Below, one piece after another: positions 22,201 through 34,200 of a stretch of 64,000 bases of DNA (within the stretch, counting starts at the first letter, position 1; the number at the start of each line of letters is the position of its first letter). Made by a program: the position numbers and the translations under genes. Under the pieces are notes generated by a model, which searched no databases, had not been told where the DNA came from, and saw only the letters and a list, made by a program, of their open reading frames with translations. The DNA is from Aquila chrysaetos chrysaetos (taxonomy: Eukaryota; Chordata; Aves; Accipitriformes; Accipitridae), in the NCBI RefSeq assembly GCF_900496995.4, contig NC_044012.1, positions 3,038,001 through 3,102,000 on the forward strand, written 5' to 3'.

Positions 22201-25200
22201 GGGAAAAGCAGCCGGGGAGGGGCGGAAGGAGGGCAAAAGCCGGTTGGGGGGGACGCCCCACCTCACCGTGGGGTGGCACGGCATCCCCAGCCACCACCGG
22301 GACGCCGGCACCGGCAGAGGTGAGCGGTACCCACGCCGCACCGGTGACGGGATGCCGGAGGGACCGGGGAGACGCACAGCGCGGTCCCACGTTTGCCGTC
22401 CCCACGCGGATGCTCTCGGCCGCAGCGTGCCTCAGTTTCCCCAGCTGGCAATTCTCCCGCGGAGCAACCCAGGGACGCCCGGACAGACGGACGCCAGCTC
22501 CGTCGGGGCAAGGCGGGTGAGCGGCGCTGCTCGGGCCCCAGCCGGGGCGGAGGCGCCGATTTTATCACCGGGCAGGAGCGGCAAAACTGGTTTGGAGCCC
22601 AGCTGGGGCAGCGGCACAGCTCGAGTTAGCGAGCCAGCGCCGAGGCGGGGAAGCGGGAGGGGGGGGAAACGTGAGCTCTCCGCACGCTTTCCCGGCGAGC
22701 TGCTGGCTCGGAGCTGCCCCGGCGCTCGCCCGGCAAATCCCAGTGGGATCATGAGTTTGTTGGGAGGCGTTTGGGGCCGCGGAGATCAGCTGAGCATCAC
22801 ACGGGTGATGCTCCGTCGCCAGCCCCCGTGCCCTGGCGAGCGTGCGTGAGTGTGCTAATCCTCGCCGGCTGGTTAGGAAAGCGTTTCCAACCTTGGATTG
22901 GGGCTGGGGGGGGGGGGTTATGCTGGGGTTAATGGCTGGGGAGAAGCTGGGGGGCACGGGGAGGTGCAGGGCTGTGTTTGGGGGGGTGCAGGGCTGTGCT
23001 AAGGGGATGCCAAGGCAGTGCCTGGGGGATGAAGGGCTGAGCCCGAGGGATGCAGGGTTGTGCCCGAGGGATGCAGGGTTGTGCCCAAGGGATGCGGAGT
23101 TGTGCCCGGGGGATGCGGGGTTGTGCCCGGGGGATGTGGGGTTGTGCCCGGGGGATGTTGGGTAGTGCCTGGGGGATGTGGCTCAGTGCCTGGGGGGCAC
23201 GGGGCTGTGCCCAGGGGATACCACTGGGGTGCTGCAGCCCCCTGGGATAGCGCCTGGATGCACGGTGCTGCAGGCAGAGCCCGGTACCCCGCTCTCCGGG
23301 GGGGTTACCCAGGCACTTATCCGGGGGTCCGCGGGCTGGTGCAAAGCCTGGGGGTGCCCAGGCCAGGCTGGCGCGACGGGTTGGCTTCCCAGCTGTTCTG
23401 GTAATGAATTTACATGAGCCGAGTGTGTCGACAAGGCGGCAGTCAATGGCTGAGAGCACCGGAGTTAATAAATGCTTGTATAATGAGGGCAGAGGGGAGC
23501 GCGCGCCGCCGCGCCGGCCGCCTCTCCTGGGGCCGGGGGGCAAAGATTAATCAACGCTGAGTGGCACTCGCGGCCCCCCCGCCCCGGCTCCCACGACGCC
23601 CGCCGCTTTGCCCAGGCACCCTCTGCCGCGGGATGTTCCGGAGGTCTCCGGCATCGCCGGTGCCTCGAGCTGCCATCAGTCCCGCTGGGAGCCGGGGGGG
23701 GGCTGCCCCTTGGCCCCCGCACCGCCCGCCTGCCCACCTGGGAGCAGGGCTAATTTTAGGCTGGTGTTAATGAAGCTGCTCATTTGGAAGTCTATTTTAA
23801 GGGCCCTGACATCAGCAGTTGCTGTTTTGGGAGGTGGAGAGCCCTGGAGTGGCCGGCTGTGATAGCTGGGGGGGGGGGCACAGGGTGGGCTGCACCCAGC
23901 CACGCAGCAGCACCCGAACCCCCACCCTTAGGGGCCACTGTGCCCTATAGAACCTCTGTGCTTTGGGGTGCAACGATGGGGACTCAGGGGTGCCGTGGTG
24001 AGGATTTGAAGGTGCAGGGGGGGGGGTTTGGGGGTGCAGTGGTGAGGATTGGAAAGTGCAGTGGGGGGGATTTGGGGTTGCAGTGGTGGGCACCCAGGGA
24101 TGCAATACCGGGGATCTGAGGGTGCAGTGGCGGGGATTTGGGGGTGCAATGGTGATGATTAGGGGTGCAGCGGTGGTGCTTTGGGTTTTGGCAGCACCAC
24201 GTGAGTCAGGGGGCTGCCCCCTTCCCCGTCACCTCCATCAGGACACTGAAGTCCCCGTGACCCCCCAAAACACCCTCTCCCTTCTCACGGGGCTCCGCTG
24301 AGCCCCTCCACGCCGTTATCCGGGAGCGGTCCGGTCTGCGGGATTGCTGGGGCCATGGGACAGCTGCTGGCCCCTGCGTCGCCTTATTTTCCATGGGCGA
24401 GCTCGCTTTGTTAGATAAGCTGCCGTGCCGTAAGCGTGCGGGGCTCGCGCCCGCCTGCTCGCTCTTCCCCCGTGGCATGAACTCAGGATGCATTTTGGGG
24501 TGGGGTGGTGAACCAGAAGGAAGGTCTTGCTTGTCCTCCTGGTTGCTCCCTGCTCCCGTGGGGATTTGGGGATCCTCTCTCCCCGCGTCCCCGTCTAACG
24601 TGGGCCGCTCTTGTTCGCAGGCATGAGCCATGAGCCGAAGTCGCCGTCCCTAGGAATGCTCTCCACCGCCACCCGCACCACTGCCACCGTCAGCCCCCTC
24701 ACCCCCTCGCCGCTCAACGGCTCCATCGTCCCCAATGGCAGCCCGGCAGCCAGCAGCACTTTGTCCGTCCAGGCAGCACCTTCCTCCAGCTTCGCCGCCG
24801 CTCTCCGCAAGCTCGCCAAGCAAGCCGAGGAGCCCAGAGGTAGGGGACGATGATGGGGACGGGGTCCGGGGGGATGCTGAGCATCAGCGCCCTTCCCTGC
24901 CGCCGCCACCCGGGAGCCGGCGGACGGCGTTTTCTCGCCATTTCCCGAGCTAATGTCTTTCCCCGGCGCCGTGTCTCAAGAGGGCAGTTTAGAAATTCAA
25001 TTCAGCCGTAGTAGTCCAAATGCCGTATCCCTTGCCGTACCCCGGGAGAAAGCCTGGGAGAGCGCAGTGCGGGGGGACCCGTCCCTCCCTGCCCCCCCCC
25101 CCAGCCCTGCTCCCTCCCACCATACTTCACCAAAATGCCGTTTTTTCCAGAGGCTCCTCAAATCTGTTCCTTCCCCAGCCGAATTGCCCGGCTAAACAGC

Positions 25201-28200
25201 AAATTTGAGTGCCCCCAGGGAGGTCCCCGTCCCTTGTCACCCTGTGATGGCCTGGCTGCCGCATCCTCCATCGCGCCCCCCGTCTCTGCTCGGGCGCGGG
25301 GTGCAGCTCGCGATGGGGGGGGGTGTGAGCTGCTGTTGCGGTGCCGGAGCACCCCGAGGTCCCTGCCGCTGCAGGAACCGTGTCCTGCGGGAATTGCCGG
25401 GGGTGTTACCGCATGTGCAGGGGGAGGCAGCTTGTCCCCGGGCTGTGAAGCGTTTCGCCAGGAGACTGCAGGCGTCATCGATTTGCAACGAAATAGTATT
25501 TATCCCTGGTGTTTCCGTTGGTGGGTGTTCCCCATTGGGTTATTGCCCACCGCCCGGGCACTTTGGTCCCTGGGGAGGATGCCCGACCCTTTGCAAGATG
25601 TTTTTTTGCGAGGCCCTGTTTGCAAGGTCTTTTTGGAAGGCCCTTTTTGGAAGACCCTTTTTGGAAGGCCCTTTTTGGAAGGCCCTTTTTGGAAGACCCT
25701 TTTTGGAAGATCCTTTTTGGAAGATCCTTTTTGGAAGGCCCTTTTTGGAAGATCCTTTTTGGAAGGCCCTTTTTGGAAGACCCTTTTTGGAAGATCCTTT
25801 TTGGAAGGCCCTTTTTGGAATATCCTTTTAGCAAAGACCCCTTTTGCAAGGCTCTTTTTGGAAGACCTTTTTTGCAAGCGCCATCTGCAAGACCCACCTC
25901 GCAGCCCCCCGCCAGCTGTGAAATGCCCCAGCACGGCCGTGTCCCGAAGGCTCTGGCGTCGGCTGCTCCCGAGGGAGCACGTGGGGACGCCGGGTCCCCG
26001 TGACACCAAAAGGACCAAGTCTCGGTGATCCTTCAGCCTCGCTGGGAGCTCCTGGTTCTCCCCGGCTGCCTCCTCCAGAGCCCATCTGCTTCCTTCGGGG
26101 CGGTCGCTTGGGTTTGGGGGATTATTTTACCTTTTATTCCCCCTACACCCCCTGGCTTGTGCTCCCGGCATCCTGCTCAGCCCATCCGAAGGGATGTCAG
26201 CAGATTTTGGTGTGGATTTCATGGCGCTGGAGAGAAGCAGCTGCATTCCCTTTGGATTTCCCCTTAATGACTGCATAGTTTGTTTGCAAAAAAACCCCCG
26301 TCCTCACCCATCTGGGTGCCCGAAGTGGCTCATCCCTGAGGTTTTGAATAGGTGTGGGTTTGGGTGCCTGTCGGGAATGGGGTTTCTCTCCACGCTGTGG
26401 TTTTTAGCTCCAGGAAATGAAGTGCTTTGCCCCCAAATCCTCACCCCACTCCCCTTCCCACAATGGGAGATGCTCCGCCGTGGCAGATGCAGCCGATGGG
26501 GCGATGCCAACCGGGTCCACCCAGGATCGCCGGCTTTTTTACCGGCTTTATGGACTGGCAGTTGTGCCACGGCCGGGGCATCTGTAGGGACATCCCGCTC
26601 CCCGACAGCATCCCCAGCTGCGGGGGCTCATCCCGACCGACTCCATCCCAGCAAAGCCCCAAGAAGCCACCGAAGCCATTGCCTGGCCGGGGGCTCCTGC
26701 CTCCCGTCCTACCCCGGGCTGTCTGCAGGGTGGGTTTTATGCCACCCCCCCCCCCCCCTTCCTTTCATTTTTCCCCCCTCCTCCTTCAGGGTCTCAGCTG
26801 TTAATTACATTTGCCTGTCAGCCTGGGCTGCTAATCTGCTATCGCTGAGCGGAAAGCGGGAGGTCAGAAAACAAAGGTGACACCATCACACTGTGCCTCT
26901 TGTCATCTCCAATCCAGATTAGTTTCATTGACTAACTCCTGGCTGAATACCACCAGTTAATTATAACGATCACAAACCCTCCCGTTTAAAGCCACACAGC
27001 GAGAATTAAGGTTCTGAAGTAAGACTTTAGCTTCATTAATTGCCGGGCTCATTGTGATGGTATTGATTGTTAACGCTATCGCGTGGTGAGTAATGGCTTC
27101 CCAGCTCAGAGGGGATTAGGCTGCTAATTGTTGTTGGCCTTGCGCTGACAAGATAGACTTCAGTGGGTGTCAAATCCGTATCGGCGGCCTCCTTTGTCGC
27201 GGGCAGCCTTTCTCTTTCCCCGAGTCTTGCCACTCTTGAAATGAAAGCGATTCGGAGCGACTCGGGAATAATTAATAAGGCAGGGCGGCCGGCAGCGGGC
27301 TGCTCCGCTTGGCCTCTCTGCTCCGCCGAGCATCCTTCTCGCTGCCTGGGGATGCTCGTGCTTCCCTGCGGCATTCCTGCCTCCCTCCCGGCGTTAACCT
27401 TGGCGCCGGGGTGTGTGTGTGGGGGGGTGAGCGCGGTGAGGAGCGCGCGGGGTTTTCGGACAGGGACGGAGGTGATGGGTTGCAGCCTCGCAGGGCGAGG
27501 AGCTGCCTTTGCGCGCTCAGGGGAGCCAGCTCGCGTGCTTCCAGGGCGAGGAGCCAGCTTGCACGCTCCGGGGAGCCGACTTGCACACTTGAAGGGCGAG
27601 GAGACACCTCGTACACACAGGGGAGCTGGCTTGCACGCTTGCAGGGCGAGGAGCTGGCTTGCACGCTCCGGGGAGCCAAATTGCACGCTTGCAGGGCAAG
27701 GAGCCGGCGTGCACGCTCAGGGGAGCCGGCTTGCACGCTTGCAGGGCAAGGGGCTGGCTTGCAGACGCGGAGGAGCCAAATTGCACGCTTGCAGGGCAAG
27801 GAGCCGGCGTGCACGCTCAGGGGAGCCAGCTTGCACGCTCAGGGGGGGACGAGGCCCCTTCTCGGTGCCAGGCTCAGTGCCAGATTGGGGAGCATCCTCA
27901 CCTCTTGGCTGGCACCCTGCGGCGACCACGGGCCACCCCTCGGTGGCCAGTAGCTGGTCCCTGCCGGCATGTCAGAAACCTTCCCTTGGCCCAGACTCTG
28001 GGCTGGTGGGAGCAGGGATTCAGGGGGTAGGAGCGCCCCCCCCCAAGCTGCCTGGCTGGGTTTTAGGAGCGGGCGATGTGCCGCAGAGCAGATGCTGGGT
28101 GCCGCGTGCCCTAGTTAATGTTGAATTTGTATTTCTGCTCCAGCTCTGCTTTTCTACCCACATCGCACTCCCCGCTTTAATTCCATTTTTATTTTTCCCT

Positions 28201-31200
28201 TGGAAATATCGCCAGCATCCCCAGGGTGGGTATAATTTAAAGTACAGATGTATTATGCAAATAAAGCCAAAGCCTTGCCCAAGGGTTACAGGGAGTGACT
28301 CCTTCATCCCAGCGTCTCCGAGTGCCCTGGCTTGTGCGCAGCGACTTTTGCAGCCGGATTAAGGAGTCTGCGGGTTCGGCTAGAGAAGGTGCGGCCGCCC
28401 GGGGTTGGCATCGCATCGGTGTCACTCGTGCCAAGGCGAGCAGCACGGTCAGGGCTCGCTGCGCCCATGAAAGGCTTTATGGGAGCTGGGGGGGGTTGGC
28501 AGTCCCTACTAGACAGGAGCAAGAGGGTGCCCGTCCCACCATGTGGGGCAAAGCCTTTTAGCACCGGAGGGAACCTCCCTTGGGACAGGGCTCCCTGGGA
28601 CCCCCCAGGATGGGAGGGTAGGGGTGCAGCCCGGGGGGCTGGAGGGATGCCGACTGCCCTGCGTGCATCCCTGTGCCCCATCCCTGGTCCCTGCAGCGGG
28701 GCACCCCACCGGGGATGGCGTGGGATGCTTCAGCTCCTTCGGAGGGTGGTTTCAGCTGGTTAACGGCTGCCTTTTCCCCCCACTTATTTTAATCTTTAAT
28801 TTAATTTCAGGGTCCTCGATAAGCAGCGAGTCGTCCCCGGTCTCCTCGCCGGCCACCAACCACAGCTCCCCCGCCAGCACGCCCAAGCGCGGCCCCATGG
28901 GCCCCATCATCGTGCCCCCGGGGGGGCACAGCGTGCCCAGCACACCGCCCGTCGTCACCATCGCCCCCACGAAGACGGTCAACGGGGTCTGGAGGAGCGA
29001 GGGCAGACAGGTATGGACGTGTTTGGGGGGGGTACCCGGCCCCCCCCCCCCCCCCGCCTCAAAGGATGAAGGGTGTGGGATGCCACGCATGGCACTGAAC
29101 GTGCCAACTTTGGTTCGAGGTGCCAGGGGGGCTGCCCCCCATTTTGTCCCTTCTCCTCCCCGCCATGTCCCTGGGCTGCCGTCATCCCCGGGCTGCCATC
29201 GTCCCCGGGGTTGCCATCCGGAGGGGAGCGCGAGGAAGAAGGGTGGGGGGGGGGAGCGGCTAATTAAGAAGCATCGTTAGTGGTTCTCCTCTCCTCCGCA
29301 CGCTACAAGCAGATTCCCGGGGGGATTATGCCACTTGGAAAGACTAATTAAACCACAAAGCGGAGAGGCGATGGGAGGGGATGAGAAACGCCGAGGGCGG
29401 CGGGGGGAGAAAAATAAATTGAACCGCGATCCCCGGGCGCTCGGAGGGGAGCATGGGGTGTCTGGGTGCTCCCCACCCCTCGTGTCCCCCCGCCGTGCCC
29501 CCCCCCCCGTGTCGCCTCCTCCCCGGTGACCCCCGCAGCACGGGGGTTAACCGAGCGTGGGTTATTGTCTGGCAGAGCTGCGCTCGCAGCGTGACGCCCC
29601 GAGACGGGGAGGTAATTAGAGCAGAGCCTGGCACGCACAATAAGCCTTAATGCAGGCAGCGGAGGCGGCAGGGCGAAGGGGGGGGGACGGACGCCCTTTG
29701 TGCCGGCCGCGGTGACCTTGGGACCATCCCCGATGGCCGAGGACCTGTGACCTGCCCCGGAGGGTCTGGGGACCGGGACTGGATGGGTAGGGAGATGCGG
29801 GGGGCTGCCACCGTCCTCCTCCTCCTCTAGCCGCTAAACGGAGAAGATGCAATGAAAAATAACGATTTTTAAACCCAACCTTGCCTTGCCGGAGGTCACC
29901 CCCCTAACTGCCGGGGATCCTGCGGGTCACCCCAAGGGGTCCCCCCTTGCCAGGGGGTCCCTCCCCAGCCGGCGTGGGTGCCAGGAGGGAGTGACCTTCA
30001 TCCCGGCGCCGGGGATGGGGAGCTGATGGAAGACGGCTGAGGCCCCGCGGCGGGATGGGGGGGTGCTGATGCTGGCCTGTCTGCTGGGCCGGGGCGGGGG
30101 GATGCTGGGCTGACCCCTGGTTTATGGCGGCTATCAAAGGGCTGCTGGATTTCCACCGGCCGCGTTTGTATCCTCCCCGGATGATTAATAGCTCTGGAGA
30201 ACAAAGCGGCCCGTAAATCTCCAGGCAGGTAACGTGTGTCCTGCTGTCAGCGCTGCCCCGGCTTCGGCACCCCCTCTCCCACCAGTGACCCCCCCCGGCG
30301 TACCTCTCCTCGGACCCTCAAGCCCCTCCAGCCCGCCCTTCGACAGCCTGGATGCGGGAGGATGCTCCGGCGGATGCATCCTCCCCTGGGTACCGGTACC
30401 AGCCGGGGACCCCACGGGCATGGTGGGGATCCGCCGAGGGTCTCGGGGTGGGGACACAGCAGGGACCCCCCCCACCCCGGCTCCATTCCCTCACGGGGTC
30501 CCTGCCACCCCCCTAACGCCCGGCTCGGCGTTTCTGCCTCTTTGCCTTCCAGCAAGAAGCAGGGTCACGAGGAAGCAGCAGCAGCGGCGGCCGCGAGCGC
30601 CTGATTTCGGAGCCCCCCCTCGCCCAGGAGAAAGCGGGGGGCCCCGCCGTCCCCTCCCACCTCCTGGGGACACCCTACTCCTTCGGGCTGCCCCACAGCT
30701 CCGTGGTCCAGGACTCCCGCTTCCCGCCTCTCAAGTGAGTCCGGCGGCGATGGATGGACTGGGGTCGGGGTCGGGGTCGGGGTTGGGGGTCGCAGGATGC
30801 GGGCGTCCCCTGTGAGCTCTGGTCCCACCGAGCATCCTGGGGCGAGGTGCCGTCTCCTTAGGGGGACAGGGCGGGATGGTGACCATCTCCCCGCTTCCCC
30901 AGCCTGCAGCGGCCGGTCCACCACGTGGTGCCTCCCAGCGCCGTCACCGAGGATTACCTGCGCAGTTTTCGTCCCTACCACACCGCCGAGGACCTCCGCA
31001 TGTCCTCCCTGCCGCCCCTCGGACTGGATCCGGCCGCCGCCGCCGCTTACTACCACCCCAGCTACCTGACGCATCACCCCTTCCCGCACCCCGCCTTCAG
31101 GTGGGCATCGCCAGGATCGGACCCCGGGGGGTCCCTGGGGGATGCCGGTGGCCGGAGGACGAGCCTTGGAGGGGGGGGGCCGCGGAGGTTGGAGCCTGAT

Positions 31201-34200
31201 CCGGGGAGGATGGTCGGGCTACCCTGAGGGCATTTGGGGGGGGGGGGCTCTCCGAACCCCTCTCCCAGCAGAAGGCAGCCCCCGTCCAGCCTGGGATCGC
31301 TCCCGGGAGGTCAGGGAGGGAAATGGGGGGTTTCTTTCCTCCGCTGAGCGGCACGTCCCGCTTGAGCATCCCCGTCTCCCCAGGATGGACGAGTCGTACT
31401 GCCTGTCGGCGCTGCGGTCCCCCTTCTACCCGCTGCCGGCGCCGGGCTCGCTGCCGCCCCTGCACCCCTCGGCCATGCACCTGCATCTTTCGGGGGTACG
31501 GTACCCCCCTGAGCTCTCGCACTCCTCCCTCTCCGCCCTGCAGTCCGAGCGCATCTCCAGCCTCGCCGCCGAGAGGTACGGGGGGGGACGATGGCCGGGG
31601 GCGGCGGGGGACAGACAGGGCACCCCAGCAGGGGATGCTAACAGGCGCCTGGGGGTTGTTTGGGGGGTGGTGGTTTTTTTTTTCGGCTTTTCTTCGCAGG
31701 CTGCAAATGGACGAGGAGCTGCGGCAGAGGGAGCGAGAGCGCGAGCGCGAGCGGGAGAAGGAGCGGGAGCGAGAAGCCGACCGGGAGCGGGAGAAGGAGC
31801 GCGAACGGGAGCGGGAACGCGAGAAGGAGCTGGAGCGCGAGCGGGAGAAGGAGCGGGAACGGGAGCTGGAGAGGCAGCGGGAGCGCGCCCGGGAGAAGGA
31901 GCTGAGCATGGTGAAAGCCATGGAGGGGCCCTTCCTCCCCGTGGCTGAGCTGCACGGGCTGCGGGGGCACCCGGCCGAGGAGCGGGGCAAGCCGGTGGAG
32001 CCGCTGGTGCCCAGCAGACCAGGTAGCGTCCCCACAGGTGACACTGGGTGGTGGTGGTGGGGGGGGGGGGGCCGCCGCCTTCGGCGCGGCTTGCCACGGT
32101 CCCCTTTTCCCCTCCAGATGGCAAAGCCGAGGGGGTCGGTGGCCCCGGGAGGTGGCTCGAGATGGATGGAGCCGGGCTCTCCCGGCTGCCAGCTCGCTTT
32201 TTTGCCAAAAGCCCAGCTGCCGCGGCTCTCGGAGAGGCGGCACGGTGCCTGTGCCATCTGACTTCGGTCCGGGGCGGCAGCGCGCCCGGTGCCGCGGCAC
32301 GCCTGGCAGCTGGGCTGGCACCGAGCGGGCAGCCCTCTCGTGCCCTGCGGGCAGGGGAGCGCCGGGCTCTGGCTGGCGGCTGCCCCGCGGCTCCGGGTGC
32401 CTCCCGCCCGTGAGGATGCTCGGCGGGGGGGGGCCCTGAGCGCCCCAAAATACCCTGATGGCCAACAGATGGCCACGGGTAGCCCCCCCGCCTTTCCACA
32501 CCCTGACTCTCTCCGGCACCCCCCTTTTCCAACCCAGAGAAGCTCAAGGACTCGGTGCTGCCGACGCCAAAGCCCATCCAGCACCCGCTGCACCAGCCGC
32601 CGGCCTCCCACCACCCCGTACCCAGCCTCATCCCCAACCACAACGTGTTCCCGCTGCCGGGGAGCAGCGCGGCCACGGCGCTGCTCATCCACCGCACCAA
32701 CGAGGAGGAGAAGTGGCTGGCTCGGCAGCGCCGGCTTCGCCAGGAGAAGGAAGACCGGCAATCCCAAGTCTCGGAATTTCGGCAACAGGTGCTGGAGCAG
32801 CACCTTGACATGGGGCGCACCCCGAGCCAGCCCGAGCCGGACCATCGGCCGGAGCATCCCAGGTAGGGATGCTGCCAGCCCCGCTCCAGGGACGGAGCTT
32901 CCCCCTAAAACCCAGTTGCATTTTCCCACGTCGCGGCCATCCCTGCTGTAATCTCTATAGGATTTCCCCCCCCCGCCCCGTCACCCCACGGCTGTGCTGG
33001 CCCCGTTAGCTGGTTCTGTCCCCCCCCTCCCCAGCCGTTAGGTAGCCGTCATCCCATAGCCTTGCCCCTCGCTCCCTGCACATCCCGCCGTGCTCGGCCG
33101 GCGCCAGCAGGTCCCCGTCACGCGGTGCCAGCCAGGCCGGCTGCGCTGGCAGCGCCGGGCGCTGCCGGTGCCCGACATCTGCGCGGCGGCAGGCGACGAG
33201 CCCGGGAGGTGGCCGGGGGCCAGCGGCGAGCGGCCAGGTGCTGCCCAGGCACCCGGCACCGCTAATTGCGGCTCCCCGCCGTGCAGCGGACCCAGGCGAA
33301 TGGATGTCCCGTTTTGGGGAGGGGGGGCACCTGCCCTGAACCTGGGCGATTTTTTTGGGGGGGGGGGGGGGGCAGAGGAGCGTGCCTGCACCCCCTGATT
33401 GACAGGGGCTTGCTCACCCCCCCGTCGCCGAGTGCTTAAGCAGCGCGGGCTCATCCAGCCCAGCTCCCTTTGTTATTTTTGGGTATCCAGGGGATTAGCG
33501 CGGCTCATCGAGGATAATAAGGAGCGGATCGCGGGGCGGCACAAAGGCGAGTGCCCGCCGCAGCCTCTTTTTCCCCGTCCCCTCCTCCCACCCCAAACTG
33601 GAGAGGAGACTGCAAGGTCACCCCGAACCACCTGCACCCGGGGGATACTCCATCCTCATCCTCATCCCCATCCCGGTGGAGGGAAAGGGAGCGATCCCCG
33701 GCAGGGCAGGCGATGCTTGCCGCCGGTGGTGACACGGTGCCGGGGCGGCGGATGGCATCGCCGAGCTGAACCCGTTGCTCCGTGCACGGAGGTCCGGGGC
33801 GCTGGAGCGGAAAAGCGTTAAATGCACAGCTTGGGCGCATGAAATATTTATCCCGCTAACGGGCTGGCTCCGTCCCCGGCTGTCGGAGGAGGGTTGCACC
33901 GGGGTGCTTGCCCTTGCTGTGGGGGGAGCGGGGATGTGCCAGGACCGATGGGCTCTGCTGTCCCCGTGGTGGGCAGCAGTGGGGGGCACGGGGTTGAGCT
34001 TGGGGTCCCCTGCTCGGCACCGCGGGGATGCAGCCGCATCCCCTGCTCAACCCGCCCGGGAGCAGCCTTAACTCTGCCCCTCCATCCCTCGGGGTGGTGG
34101 CACAGGAGGGGACGAGCGTGGCAGCCCCATGTGCACAAACCCCTCCGGGTGGCCCTAACCGGAGCGTTTCTCCCCCAAAAGCAGCCCGGTACCGGGGTGC

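Larger units (their letters stand above)
10257..24620 (+). other. GSE1: GSE1 intron between the 10.2-kb exon and the MSHEPK exon
   Basis: About 14.4 kb, GC-rich, with minisatellites at 10860-11370, 18630-19590, 22985-23225 and 23960-24180, triplet runs at 13460-13498 and 21733-21758, and an AC repeat at 15263-15298. AT-rich blocks with homeobox-like TAATTA/ATTTA cores occur at about 11935-12240, 14030-14080, 14680-14800, 14935-15200, 15820-15960, 16900-17010, 17440-17860, 18285-18450, 19980-20060, 20985-21140, 23395-23490 and 23740-23835. No coding exon is supported. Confidence 0.6.
24840..28810 (+). other. GSE1: GSE1 intron with repeat arrays and two conserved-looking blocks
   Basis: It contains the 15-bp array at 25608-25875, the 50-bp array at 27481-27850 and two AT-rich candidate regulatory blocks (26770-27290, 28100-28330), all listed separately. 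The remainder is unremarkable GC-rich intron. Confidence 0.75.

Noticed and set aside
25135-26028. Frames with five-residue Phe/Trp/Leu repeats
   Set aside because: Translation of the 15-bp minisatellite within an intron.
27163-28362. 399-codon frame with Cys/Ala/Arg repeats
   Set aside because: Translation of the 50-bp minisatellite plus flanking intron; intronic in GSE1.
31097-32929. 610-codon minus-strand frame opposite GSE1 exons
   Set aside because: Antisense shadow of GC-rich coding exons and the Arg/Glu repeat; it crosses exons and introns of GSE1.
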